Positions 1-8,515 of a stretch of 64,000 bases of DNA are shown here, piece by piece. Numbering within the stretch: the first letter of the stretch is position 1; each line of letters begins with the position of its first letter. The stretch covers positions 62,001 to 126,000 of the forward strand of contig NZ_BMDC01000004.1 in the NCBI RefSeq assembly GCF_014635585.1. Direction: 5' to 3'. This stretch comes from Rothia aerolata. GTDB lineage: Bacteria > Actinomycetota > Actinomycetes > Actinomycetales > Micrococcaceae. The translations under genes were made by a program, and so were the position numbers. The notes beneath the pieces are model-generated. The model searched no databases. It was given only the letters and a program-made list of their open reading frames with translations, and had not been told where the DNA came from.

Positions 1-687
1 CTGTGAAACCTTCTCGAATGATGCCTGGCCTGTCAGCACCGCAACGATAGTTCCGCAGAAAATACCCAGCAGCACGGCCAGCTTAGAGAGCTTCTTGAAT
101 GCGGAGAAAGCCAAGGTGAAAACGAGAGTTACTGCCGCAAGTGCAATGTTGGACGGCGCCCCGTAGGTGGGTGCGTCTGCTATGCCGCCCATGGCCCATC
201 GAACGGCCACCGGGAGTAGGGAGACACCAATAACGGTGATGATGGTTCCTGTAACAACAGTGGGAAAGAAGCGCACAATCTTTGAGAAAACAGGTGCAAT
301 CACAACGCCGAAGATCCCGGCTATCAGCACGGCGCCAAAGACCGACTGCAGGCCGCCGTCACCGCTGGCGATGGTGGTCATGGTAGAAACTGCCGCGAAA
401 GAGACCCCCGGTACCAGAGGTAGTTTGGAACCGAAAAAAGGAATGCCCAAAGACTGCAGAATGGTGGCTGCACCTGAAACAAAGAGTGCTGCAGCAATCA
501 GCACCGCAACCTGGGCTGTCTCGAGACCTGCAGCTGTGCCCACAATCAGCGGAACAGAAATGACTCCGCCGTACATAGTGAGAATGTGCTGAAGGCCAAG
601 AATAATGTTCTGCCCCAGAGGGAGCTTTTCATTCTCTGGCAGAGTGATGGGTGCCGCGCTTTCTGAGCGATTGAGAGTTATCGACAT
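1..687 (-). CDS. NCS2-family urate/xanthine permease, 3' part beyond window edge
   Basis: Reading leftward from an ATG at 687, the frame stays open to the window edge, so about 229 N-terminal residues are visible and the C-terminus is missing. The sequence shows hydrophobic membrane spans and the NCS2 N-terminal pattern (LGQNIILGLQHILTMYGG, then a conserved LPLVPGVSF stretch). NCS2 proteins import urate, xanthine or uracil with a cation. It starts only 19 bases after the HIU hydrolase stop and follows OHCU decarboxylase on the same strand, so urate is the likely substrate. That assignment comes from context, because the substrate-deciding helices 8 and 10 are not in view. Confidence 0.85.
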   Translation of the reverse strand, partial: MSITLNRSESAAPITLPENEKLPLGQNIILGLQHILTMYGGVISVPLIVGTAAGLETAQVAVLIAAALFVSGAATILQSLGIPFFGSKLPLVPGVSFAAVSTMTTIASGDGGLQSVFGAVLIAGIFGVVIAPVFSKIVRFFPTVVTGTIITVIGVSLLPVAVRWAMGGIADAPTYGAPSNIALAAVTLVFTLAFSAFKKLSKLAVLLGIFCGTIVAVLTGQASFEKVSQ

Positions 688-705
688 AATCTGAATCCTT
701 TGCCT

Positions 706-1020
706 TTAGCTACCGCGATAACTTGAGATGGAATAGGGGGAGAGAAGAAGGGGAATATGATAATGACCGGTTTCTTGTACGAGAGAGACCGTAAGGCTGA
801 CTGAGTTCCAGAAGCTGGTTCGGGGGTAGTAATCGCCTATTTCAAAGACCAGGGTGTAGTCGCCGGTTTCAAGCTGATCAGGACCGAGGTCTGAAATACG
901 TCCGTCAGAATCTGTAGTTCCGCTGGCTATCTTTTGTTCGCCGCTGAACAGATGAACAGTGAGCCCCTCGGCCGGTGATCCGTTGGCCGTATCAAGAATG
1001 TGGGTGCTGAGAAAGCTCAT
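706..1020 (-). CDS. uraH: 5-hydroxyisourate hydrolase (transthyretin-like)
   Basis: This 104-residue protein has the size and hallmarks of HIU hydrolase. It begins with STHILDT (His7), has a central DSDGR motif (Arg about residue 41), and ends in the diagnostic C-terminal tetrapeptide YRGS. The family hydrolyses 5-hydroxyisourate, the product of urate oxidation, to OHCU in the cytosol. Its ATG overlaps the stop of the upstream uraD gene by four bases (ATGA), indicating translational coupling, and the permease gene follows immediately. No uricase gene is visible in the window; it may lie beyond the left edge. Confidence 0.95.
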   Translation of the reverse strand: MSFLSTHILDTANGSPAEGLTVHLFSGEQKIASGTTDSDGRISDLGPDQLETGDYTLVFEIGDYYPRTSFWNSVSLTVSLVQETGHYHIPLLLSPYSISSYRGS

Positions 1021-1514
1021 GCGTTCACCAACTTCTCAAGGCGGAGCAGGGAAATTTCTCCCAGCTGCTGTTTGCGTTCAAGCTCTTCTTGCTGGGGAGA
1101 ATTTTTCATGCGACGTTTGAGTTCTGAGAGCATTTCGGCACTATCTCTGCCGTCCGCGCGAATTAGGAATACGTGCCCAAATTGTTTCTCGTAACTGGCA
1201 TTGGCTGATTCCCAGGTGCTCAGATCAGAGTCTTGAACACCCTGCTGTTCCTGCCTGCTGTTTTCTGCTTCGACCACGCTGAGATTCTCGGGGGCTTTCT
1301 TCTCACCAATGCGGGGATGCTGACTGAGGGCTTCGGTTACTTCCTCTGCTGACCAGGTGGCGATATTTGCCTTAGCTGTTTCCAGTAGATCCTGGCGGTT
1401 GAGGTAGGGCCGTTGGTTGATGAGTGCGTGACTGAAAGCTGGAATGGAAACGCAGGCTTTCAGGTGCGGTTGCAAATCTGCGCTTGAAGTTTCGTTGAAC
1501 TCTTTGAGGTTCAT
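1017..1514 (-). CDS. uraD: OHCU decarboxylase
   Basis: 2-oxo-4-hydroxy-4-carboxy-5-ureidoimidazoline decarboxylase converts OHCU to S-allantoin. From the ATG at 1514 the protein is 165 residues, the usual family length. It carries HPRIGE (His66 as catalytic base) and the conserved FGHVFLIRADGR block near residues 112-123. The frame extends upstream to 1640, but the ATG at 1514 is preceded by a GGGAG ribosome site and begins MNLKEFN, typical of the family, so the shorter start is preferred. It is the first gene of a uraD-uraH-permease operon, and an RpiR-type palindrome lies about 110 bases upstream. Confidence 0.93.
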   Translation of the reverse strand: MNLKEFNETSSADLQPHLKACVSIPAFSHALINQRPYLNRQDLLETAKANIATWSAEEVTEALSQHPRIGEKKAPENLSVVEAENSRQEQQGVQDSDLSTWESANASYEKQFGHVFLIRADGRDSAEMLSELKRRMKNSPQQEELERKQQLGEISLLRLEKLVNA

Positions 1515-1623
1515 GGAAGCTCCCGAAGGTGTGGTGGTCTGTTGTGTTGGCACCAGCTTAGAAAAGTGAGACTTCGGGGCAGTTTCTCTGGCGTAAATGC
1601 TAAGTTTCAGTATTTTTAGTTTC

Positions 1624-1639
1624 TGTAATCTGAATTTCA
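1624..1639. promoter_or_regulatory. Candidate RpiR-family operator upstream of uraD
   Basis: TGTAATCTGAATTTCA matches the palindrome TGAAAT-N4-ATTTCA with one mismatch. The same motif occurs perfectly at 5762-5777 and 12271-12286. It sits about 110 bp before the uraD start, where a promoter would be expected. The assignment to the RpiR regulator at 9807-10640 is inferred from shared occurrence. Confidence 0.55.
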
Positions 1640-1676
1640 CATACCTGTGGTGTGGTTTTTACACCCCACCTAAATG

Positions 1677-1720
1677 CCATTTATCCCCCGTTCTGCCTAG
1701 TCAAAACGGGGGATAAATGG
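1677..1720 (-). terminator. Inverted-repeat terminator after dctA-type gene
   Basis: Perfect 16-bp inverted repeat (1677-1692 with 1705-1720, 12-nt loop), GC-rich in the middle and A/T-rich at its base, about 40 bases past the stop of the symporter gene. It separates the symporter from the uraD operon. Confidence 0.8.
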
Positions 1721-1758
1721 TCTCTCGGGAATCTCATGAAACAAAAGATTCAGTGCTT

Positions 1759-3132
1759 TTAGACCTTAGATTCTTTCTTGGAATCGCTCAGAATTTTCTC
1801 AAGTTCCTGAGTGATACCTTGATCGTCATCAGACTCTCGGAAAGGGACAGATGTATCTTTGCCAGTTTCTCGTGAACCAAGAACTGCATGTGCCTGATTG
1901 AGGTTGAGCTTGCCCTCCCAGCGATCTACTACAAATGTAGCCACGCAATTACCTGTCAGGTTTACAACCACTCGCATGGAATCCATGAGTCTGTCGGCTC
2001 CAAGCATCAGCGCTACACCTGATACCGGGAAAAGTCCCAGAGCTGCAGAGGTTGCAGACAGGGCCAAGAAGGCAGAGCCAGGAACGCCGGCCATCCCCTT
2101 CGAAGTCAACAGCAACACCGCCAAAGCAGTAATCTGCTGACTCAAGGAGAGATCCACGCCGAATGCCTGAGTCATAAAGACCAGAGAGATTGAGAGGTAG
2201 ATGGCTGAACCATCCATATTGAATGAGTAACCGGTAGGGAATACCAGGCCGGTAGTAGTGCGAGAGCATCCTGCACGATTGAGCTTATCCATCATGCGAG
2301 GCATAACAGCTTCGGTGGAGGCTGTACCCAGAGCTAGAAGGTATTCATCCTTGGTAAAGCGGAAGAACTTCCACAGGCTTACGCCGCCGCCACATCGGGC
2401 GATTCCGCCCAGAAGTAGAATGAAGAGAACCGCTGAAACATAGCAAGCGATGATGAGTTTGACGTAGGTGCCGATTGTTTCAATTCCGTACTGGCCAATA
2501 ATAAATGCAATGGCTCCGAAGGCACCCAATGGTGAGATTCGCATAATCCAGTTCATAATCTTGAAGAAGATTGAAAGAACGGTGTCGAAGAAAGCGATGA
2601 GCTGCGCACATTTTTCTTGGCCAACAGCTACTATCCCCAGGCCGAAGAGTACCGAGAATACAAGGATTTGCAGGATTTCATTCTCCGCAAAGGCGCCGAT
2701 GACGCTAACCGGAAGCATTCCCAGCAAAAATTCTGCGAAACCACCTGGTTTTTCTGCAGAAGTTTTTTCATCAAGAACGCTGGAGTCAAGACTTGATGGA
2801 TCAATGTTCAAGCCTGAACCGGGATTGAAAATATAGGCCATAGCCATGCCGAAGATTAGGGCAATTGTGGAGACTACCACAAAGTATGCCAGAGCCTTAA
2901 CGCCTACGCGCCCCACAGCTTTCATATCGCCAGCCTTGGCAATGCCGGTGACAACTACGAGAAAAACAATGGGGGAGATCACCATTTTGATGAGCTGTAT
3001 AAAGCCATCACCGAGGGGCTTGAGTGTTGCACCTGTGGTAGGCCAAAAGTGACCAATGAGAGTTCCCAGAAGAATAGCTACGCCGAGTTGAAAAAATAGG
3101 GATGAGAAGGTTTTTTGCATCTTTTGTTTCAT
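1759..3132 (-). CDS. dctA: Dicarboxylate/amino acid:cation symporter (DctA type)
   Basis: A 457-residue DAACS-family symporter, a glutamate-transporter-fold protein that imports C4-dicarboxylates or acidic amino acids with H+ or Na+. Family marks are the serine-rich GTASTEAVMPRMM hairpin region, GYSFNMDGSAIYLS, LTSKGMAGVPGSAF and NLTGNCVATFVVDRWEG. The C-terminal tail (last about 45 residues) is hydrophilic and acidic. The longest frame begins with TTG at 3141, but the ATG at 3132 (MKQKMQKTF) is preferred; neither has a strong ribosome site. It stands alone between a terminator and the racemase gene. Its position within the ureide cluster suggests uptake of organic acids co-used with, or released by, that pathway. 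Confidence 0.88.
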   Translation of the reverse strand: MKQKMQKTFSSLFFQLGVAILLGTLIGHFWPTTGATLKPLGDGFIQLIKMVISPIVFLVVVTGIAKAGDMKAVGRVGVKALAYFVVVSTIALIFGMAMAYIFNPGSGLNIDPSSLDSSVLDEKTSAEKPGGFAEFLLGMLPVSVIGAFAENEILQILVFSVLFGLGIVAVGQEKCAQLIAFFDTVLSIFFKIMNWIMRISPLGAFGAIAFIIGQYGIETIGTYVKLIIACYVSAVLFILLLGGIARCGGGVSLWKFFRFTKDEYLLALGTASTEAVMPRMMDKLNRAGCSRTTTGLVFPTGYSFNMDGSAIYLSISLVFMTQAFGVDLSLSQQITALAVLLLTSKGMAGVPGSAFLALSATSAALGLFPVSGVALMLGADRLMDSMRVVVNLTGNCVATFVVDRWEGKLNLNQAHAVLGSRETGKDTSVPFRESDDDQGITQELEKILSDSKKESKV

Positions 3133-3292
3133 AAAACCCAAGATACAAAATTAGGTTTTCACACTAGTCAACGTATAGTTTCACGTCTAAATCAGTTGAG
3201 TAACAACTTTGTTTCATATTTTTTTGCAGGTGGGAGCAGGGTATTTAAACATGGTGCCGAGGCACCTCTCGGCGACCGCACAAAATGAGATT

Positions 3293-4021
3293 TTAGACCG
3301 CGAAATCTTTCAGCAGTCCTGTGTATCGCTTAGCGGGCGGGAAGTCTTGTTCGCCCTTCTTGGCGGGCCTAAGCCCCAGTGAGACCAAAGTCTTGGCGAG
3401 CAGCAGCGCCGCGCTCACGCCGTCCACCACCGGAGCACCAATTGCGGCAGAAACTTCATCAACGTATTCAGCCATACCCGCGCATCCCAGAACCACAGCA
3501 TGGCTTTCGTCGGCTGCAAGAGCCGCACGCGAGGCCTCAATTATGGTCTCCAGAGCGTTAGACTCAGGCTTTTCTAAATCCAGCACCGCTATATCGCAGG
3601 CGTGCGCACCGGCACAGCGAGCACCCAGTCCGGTCTCATGTAAAAGGTACTCTGCGCGGCCAATGGTGCGTGCCAGGGTGGTAACAATCGAGAATTTTCC
3701 GCCCAGCAGAGAAGCTACGTGAAAAGCGCCCTCGGCAATACCGATTACCGGCACCGGGGAGATCTCGCGGGCAGCCTCAATACCGGGATCACCAAAGCAG
3801 GCCACCACAAAGGCGTCTGCACCCCAGTCCAGTCCGGATTTAATCTCGGCGAGTAGACCGGGTACCGAAAGCGCTTCGTCATAGTGAGACTCGATGGATG
3901 CCGGCCCCATGCTTGGCGAGACTACCTGCAGGTCGATCTCGACTGCGTAAGTAAAGAGGGAGCGCTCAATCAGCCTGGTCATGGACTGGGTGGTATTGGG
4001 GTTAATAACCTTGATTTTCAC
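3293..4021 (-). CDS. Asp/Glu/hydantoin racemase family; probable allantoin racemase
   Basis: This 242-residue protein belongs to the two-cysteine racemase family. The paired catalytic cysteines are visible as VVACFGDPG (Cys75) and VLGCAGMA (Cys180), and the N-terminus IKVINPNTT is typical of hydantoin/allantoin racemases. The enzyme would interconvert R- and S-allantoin so that the stereospecific allantoinase can use both. It starts with GTG 12 bases after the NCS1 permease stop, so the two form one operon divergent from the allantoinase operon. The family also contains hydantoin racemases; the allantoin assignment rests on context. Confidence 0.85.
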   Translation of the reverse strand: MKIKVINPNTTQSMTRLIERSLFTYAVEIDLQVVSPSMGPASIESHYDEALSVPGLLAEIKSGLDWGADAFVVACFGDPGIEAAREISPVPVIGIAEGAFHVASLLGGKFSIVTTLARTIGRAEYLLHETGLGARCAGAHACDIAVLDLEKPESNALETIIEASRAALAADESHAVVLGCAGMAEYVDEVSAAIGAPVVDGVSAALLLAKTLVSLGLRPAKKGEQDFPPAKRYTGLLKDFAV

Positions 4022-4033
4022 TCTGAGAACTTT

Positions 4034-5557
4034 CTATTTGGTAATCAGCTGGTCGGCTTCGGGTGTACTCGCAGCAAGAGCGGGCTTGATTTGGGGGTTC
4101 TTCTTTTCACAGGCGACCATGACTGCGTAGCTGATTCCGCAACCAATAAACCAGCTAAAGTCTGCTAACCAGCTCAGACCGGGAACCAGAGGTGATGCCA
4201 GAATTGCCGCGATAGCTGGAATCGCTGCGGCAATCAGGGCAAACAGAGCGTTTTTATTGTAGCCACCGGAGAACCAGTAGAGGCCCTGTGGGTTTCGGGT
4301 ATAAAGATCAGCTACTTTGACTGACTCTCGGGCTGCCTTGTAGTAGCCGGCAATCAGAATGCCGAAAAGGGGGCCAATCAATCCGCCCAGCAGACCCAGG
4401 GTGTAGTGGATTGCTTGATCATTGGCATACCAGTTCCAGGGTGTGAGAAAGATGGAGCCGACGGCCGCAATGAAGCCGCCTGCTCGCCAGGAAATTTTGT
4501 GGGGAGCAACGTTGGAAAAGTCAAAGGCGGGGGCAATAAAGTTAGCCACAATGTTGATACCCACAGTGGCCAGCATAAAGGTGAAGCCACCCAGAATAAT
4601 AGCGAAGGGGGTGCCGATTGCGTTGACGGTCTCGATGGGGTCGGTCATCAGCTGGCCAAAGACCGGCATGGTAGCCGATGCGGTGATCACGGTGAGCAGG
4701 GAGAAGAAGAGGAAGTTGACCGGAAGACCCCAGAAGTTGCCCTTCTTGACTGCCTCGTAGGAGTTTGCGAAGCGGGAGATATCGCCGAAGTTTAGCATGG
4801 GGCCAGAGAAGTATGAAACAACCAGGGCAATAGCGGTGAGCATGACCGGAATGGATTCTGCGAAGCCAAGTACGGGGCCGTTGGAGAGGTTGAGGGAGAT
4901 GTTGTTTACGCCGGCCTGGGAAACCAGGTAACCGGCCAGGACAATCATGACGACGTAGACTGCCGGGCCTGCCCAGTCGATGAATTTGCGGATTGATTCA
5001 ATGCCGTTCCAGAAGAGGATCGCCTGTGCCAGCCAGAGAATAAAGTAGCAGAGGTAGCCGACCGGAGAGAGCCCGAGAAAGCTGTGCTGGTCAACATCGT
5101 AGTAGGGTGCGAGGGAGGGCCAGAACTTGAGCAGGATGATTGCCAGGGATTCTGATGCGAGGAAGGTTTGCACACCGTACCAGGCAATTGCGATGATGCC
5201 TCGAATGATGGCCGGAATGTTCGCGCCCTTAATGCCGAAGATGGCTCGGTTGATCACGGGGTAAGGTACGCCGGTTACCTGCGAGGGCTTAGCCACCAGA
5301 TTCACAAAAATCTGAACCAGCACAATGCCGATGAAGAGGGAGACGAGAACCTGCCAGCTGGAAAGACCCAGCGCGAAAAGGGAGCCTGCAGTAACGTAAC
5401 CGCCGACTGAGTGGACGTCGCTCATCCAGAAGGCGAAGATGTTGTAGGATCCCCACCTTTGTTCTTTGAGCGGGACAATATCTTCGTTGTAGAGGGTTGG
5501 ATCATATTGCGCTCTATCTGCCTTAACAATGGGCTGCGTGGTAGTGCTCAAACGCAT
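4034..5557 (-). CDS. NCS1-family permease, probable allantoin permease
   Basis: A 507-residue NCS1 transporter with twelve predicted membrane spans. It shows the N-terminal NEDIVPL and the WMSDVHSVGGYV region seen in PucI/AllP-type permeases, then GVPYPVINRAIFGIKGANIPAIIRG. NCS1 proteins import nucleobases, hydantoins or allantoin with a cation. The chosen start (ATG 5557, MRLSTTTQ) has a GGGAG site upstream. The frame continues to an ATG at 5620 with a poor site, which would add 21 residues. It is co-transcribed with the racemase gene and divergent from allB across a region holding several RpiR-type palindromes. Allantoin as substrate is inferred from that setting. Confidence 0.88.
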   Translation of the reverse strand: MRLSTTTQPIVKADRAQYDPTLYNEDIVPLKEQRWGSYNIFAFWMSDVHSVGGYVTAGSLFALGLSSWQVLVSLFIGIVLVQIFVNLVAKPSQVTGVPYPVINRAIFGIKGANIPAIIRGIIAIAWYGVQTFLASESLAIILLKFWPSLAPYYDVDQHSFLGLSPVGYLCYFILWLAQAILFWNGIESIRKFIDWAGPAVYVVMIVLAGYLVSQAGVNNISLNLSNGPVLGFAESIPVMLTAIALVVSYFSGPMLNFGDISRFANSYEAVKKGNFWGLPVNFLFFSLLTVITASATMPVFGQLMTDPIETVNAIGTPFAIILGGFTFMLATVGINIVANFIAPAFDFSNVAPHKISWRAGGFIAAVGSIFLTPWNWYANDQAIHYTLGLLGGLIGPLFGILIAGYYKAARESVKVADLYTRNPQGLYWFSGGYNKNALFALIAAAIPAIAAILASPLVPGLSWLADFSWFIGCGISYAVMVACEKKNPQIKPALAASTPEADQLITK

Positions 5558-5923
5558 GGGGTTTCTCCCTTGGGCTGGTCTTTCGACAGGGCTAGCGGTC
5601 TGTGTTTTTTCACCATCCACTCTAAGAAACTAAAATTTCAGAAAGATAACCAGCTGTTGCGCCTGAGAAAAAATTGTGTTTTCAAAATGTAAATTGGTGG
5701 GCTACACCTCTAGTCAGCTACGTATTTTCGACCCACCCAAGCATTGATTTGAGCAAGAAGATGAAATAATAATTTCATACTGCTCGGAAACTTCTGTGAA
5801 ATTAATATTCCATAATCCTTAAATTTGAAACACTACTGTTACTTTTGAGTAATCGACTCGACTTGTGCCGCTTCTACAGTGGAGAGCAGACACCCACCTA
5901 GATCAATGACAGGAGATTCCTCA
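5558..5923. promoter_or_regulatory. Divergent control region between the allantoin permease and allB
   Basis: This 366-bp gap separates two divergent ureide operons and is clearly A/T-rich from 5630 to 5850. It contains two palindromes of the TGAAAT-N4-ATTTCA type (5762-5777 perfect; 5797-5812 TGAAATTAATATTCCA with one mismatch) and a weaker third (5625-5640). No convincing consensus promoter boxes stand out. The longest allB frame reaches back to a GTG at 5879, which I do not use as the start. Confidence 0.6.
5762..5777. promoter_or_regulatory. Perfect RpiR-type operator palindrome
   Basis: TGAAATAATAATTTCA is a perfect inverted repeat (6-bp arms, 4-bp spacer) in the middle of the permease/allB divergent region. 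The identical pattern occurs before the amidase gene at 12271-12286. Confidence 0.65.
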
Positions 5924-7276
5924 ATGCCTCAGCGCATCTCCGCAACTCAAGCTCTTCTTGAGGGCAGGTTTCAGCCCGCAAGCATTACCGTTGAGAACGG
6001 AAAGATCTCTGCTATTGATAGCTACGAACCGCGTGAGCAAGACATCTTTGTTGATGAGAATTACCTGCTCTTTCCCGGTGTTGTAGACACTCACGTTCAT
6101 CTCAACGAACCGGGCCGCACCCACTGGGAGGGCTTTGAATCAGGTACTAGGGCAGCGGCAGCCGGAGGTGCTACCACCGTCATCGATATGCCGTTGAACT
6201 CCATTCCCCCCACCACCACCGAAGGCGCTCTCAAGCTCAAAAAACAGGTGGCTGAGAAGCAGATTTACGTTGATACCGGTTTCTGGGGCGGCTTGGTACC
6301 CGGCAACCTGGGAGAGCTCAAAGACCTGGTAAAGGCCGGAGTCTTCGGTTTCAAATGCTTCACCCTTGATTCGGGAGTAGAGGAATTTCCTTCGGTTGAT
6401 GAGCAAACCCTTTATGAGGGAATGCGCGAAATTAAGCGTTTAGACTCGCTACTGGTTATTCACGCCGAACACGCAGAAACCATCGAAGCGCATGCTCTTG
6501 AGTCAGCGACGTCCTATACCGCCTTTGCCGATTCGCGCCCGCCGCTAGCTGAAGTGCAGGCTATCGAAATGGTGCTGAGAAACGTTGAAAAGACCGGCTG
6601 CCGCACCCATATTCTGCACGTTTCATCAGCGGAAGCACTTGAGGTTATTACTCAAGGCAAGAAGGCAGGTCTGCCGATTACCGCTGAAACCTGCCCCCAT
6701 TACCTGACCTTTGTGGCAGAAGAAATTCCAGACGGCGCATCGCAGTTTAAGTGTTGTCCACCGATTCGTAGCAAGAGCCAGCAAGATGCACTCTGGCGGG
6801 GCTTGCTCGACGGAACCCTAGATTTGATTGTCTCAGACCACTCTCCCGCCGATGCCGAGCAGAAGTTCAACGCCGACGGCGATCTGGTGCGGGCCTGGGG
6901 CGGCGTAGCCGGTCTGCAGGTGAGCTTCACAGCGGTAGCGGCAGAGGCAACCAAGCGCGGTATCCCGCTAGAGAAGGTAGCGCAGTGGATGAGTGCTTCA
7001 CCCGCAAACCTGGTAGGCCTCAGCCAAAAGGGTCGCCTAGAAGTGGGAGCAGATGCAGATTTTCTTATCTATAACCCGCTGGCCGAGCAGACCATCAACG
7101 CTCACGACCTGCAGCACAAAAATCCGATTTCGGCCTATGACGGCGCTCGCCTGCAGGGACGCGTTGAGGCAACGATAGTGCGGGGCGAGACCGTTTATGC
7201 CCTCGGTCAGTTCGCTCCCCGCCGCGGTACTTTTCTGACCACAACCACAGACTTTTCCCCGGCAGAGGCCAAGTAA
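5924..7276 (+). CDS. allB: Allantoinase
   Basis: A 450-residue cyclic amidohydrolase that opens S-allantoin to allantoate. The metal site is visible: DTHVHLNEPGR (His57, His59), the carboxylated lysine in GFKCFT (Lys144), then VIHAEH, HILHVSSAEAL, ETCPHYLTF and SDHSP. The N-terminal strand region (MPQRISATQALLEGRF) and LDPHVH-like motif place it in allantoinase rather than dihydroorotase or hydantoinase. The ATG at 5924 has AGGAG eight bases upstream; an earlier in-frame GTG at 5879 lacks such a site. It heads an allB-pucG-allC-rpiR transcription unit, with pucG 12 bases downstream. Confidence 0.95.
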   Translation: MPQRISATQALLEGRFQPASITVENGKISAIDSYEPREQDIFVDENYLLFPGVVDTHVHLNEPGRTHWEGFESGTRAAAAGGATTVIDMPLNSIPPTTTEGALKLKKQVAEKQIYVDTGFWGGLVPGNLGELKDLVKAGVFGFKCFTLDSGVEEFPSVDEQTLYEGMREIKRLDSLLVIHAEHAETIEAHALESATSYTAFADSRPPLAEVQAIEMVLRNVEKTGCRTHILHVSSAEALEVITQGKKAGLPITAETCPHYLTFVAEEIPDGASQFKCCPPIRSKSQQDALWRGLLDGTLDLIVSDHSPADAEQKFNADGDLVRAWGGVAGLQVSFTAVAAEATKRGIPLEKVAQWMSASPANLVGLSQKGRLEVGADADFLIYNPLAEQTINAHDLQHKNPISAYDGARLQGRVEATIVRGETVYALGQFAPRRGTFLTTTTDFSPAEAK

Positions 7277-7288
7277 GGAAGAAAACCG

Positions 7289-8515
7289 ATGACTGACATG
7301 ATTAACCCTCCCTACCGTCTTCTGATGGGCCCCGGCCCCATTAACGCTGATCCCCGCGTGCACCGGGCGATTTCGGCTGCGTTGGTTGGTCAGTATGATC
7401 CGGTGATGACCGACTACATGAACGAGACCATGCAACTCTTCCGCACTGTTTTTCAGACTGAGAACGAGCAGACTTTTCTGATAGATGGTACCTCGCGTGC
7501 CGGTATTGAGGCGGCTCTTGTTTCGCTGATTAAGCCCGGTGACAAGGTATTGGTTCCCTCTTTTGGCCGTTTTGGTTTGCTCTTGCAGGAGATCGCCCAA
7601 CGTGCCGGTGCCGAGGTTGCTGTGCGTGAGATTGAGTGGGGCACGGTGTTCACCCCCGAGCAGATTGAACAGGCCATTGTTGAGGAGAGGCCCAAGGTAC
7701 TGGCCCTGGTACAGGGCGATACCTCAACCACCATGAACCAGCCCCTAGAGGGTGTTGGCGAGATCTGCGAGAAGCACGGCGTGCTCTTCTACACCGATGC
7801 CACAGCTTCCATTGGTGGTAACGATTTGAAGGTTGATGAGTGGAAGATTGACGCCGCTACCGCCGGTTTGCAGAAATGCCTGGCTGGCCCCTCAGGCTCT
7901 TCGCCCATCACCCTCTCGGAGAAAGCTGTTGAGGTGATTAACTCCCGCAAAGTGATCGAAGCGGGTATCGCCTCTAAAGAGCAGGTTTTTGATGAGGTGG
8001 ATCGAATCCGTTCCAACTATTTCGATTTGGCTCAGGTAATGGACTACTGGGGCCCTTCTCGACTCAACCATCATACCGAGGCAACTTCTATGCTGTATGC
8101 GGCGCGTGAGTGCGCTCGTATTCTCAGCGAAGAAGGCATGGAACAGGCAGTGCAGCGCCACTATCACCACGGTCGCGCCATGCTTGAAGGCGTGAAGGCT
8201 CTGGGGTTGGAACTCTTTGGCGACCTTGAGCACAAGATGAATAATGTGCTGGGAGTTTATATTCCTGAAGGTGTGAATGGCGAGGACGTTCGAGCCGGTC
8301 TGCTCAATAACTTTGGTATCGAAATCGGTACTTCGTTTGGCCCTCTCCACGGCAAGATCTGGCGTATTGGCACCATGGGGTACAACGCGCGTAAAGATAC
8401 GGTGCTGACCACTTTAGCAGCTTTGGAAGCGCAGCTTAAGCGCTCGGGTGCTTCGGTGGTTGCAGGCGGTGGCACCGGTGCCGCTTTCGATTACTACACC
8501 GAGGTGGGTATCTAG
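7289..8515 (+). CDS. pucG: (S)-ureidoglycine-glyoxylate aminotransferase (PucG-like)
   Basis: A 408-residue class V aminotransferase. It has the MGPGP N-terminal signature, GTSRAGIEAAL for phosphate binding, DATASIGG, and the PLP lysine in GLQKCLAGPSG (Lys196). Related serine-glyoxylate transaminases share this fold, but the position between allantoinase and allantoate amidohydrolase points to PucG. As I recall the literature, that enzyme uses ureidoglycine and glyoxylate to give glycine and oxalurate. The start follows allB by 12 bases with an AGGAAG site. The stop overlaps the allC start by one base. Confidence 0.9.
   Translation: MTDMINPPYRLLMGPGPINADPRVHRAISAALVGQYDPVMTDYMNETMQLFRTVFQTENEQTFLIDGTSRAGIEAALVSLIKPGDKVLVPSFGRFGLLLQEIAQRAGAEVAVREIEWGTVFTPEQIEQAIVEERPKVLALVQGDTSTTMNQPLEGVGEICEKHGVLFYTDATASIGGNDLKVDEWKIDAATAGLQKCLAGPSGSSPITLSEKAVEVINSRKVIEAGIASKEQVFDEVDRIRSNYFDLAQVMDYWGPSRLNHHTEATSMLYAARECARILSEEGMEQAVQRHYHHGRAMLEGVKALGLELFGDLEHKMNNVLGVYIPEGVNGEDVRAGLLNNFGIEIGTSFGPLHGKIWRIGTMGYNARKDTVLTTLAALEAQLKRSGASVVAGGGTGAAFDYYTEVGI

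Noticed and set aside
5879-5923. Extended allantoinase start at GTG 5879
   Set aside because: No ribosome site there, while ATG 5924 has AGGAG at good spacing and gives the normal family N-terminus.
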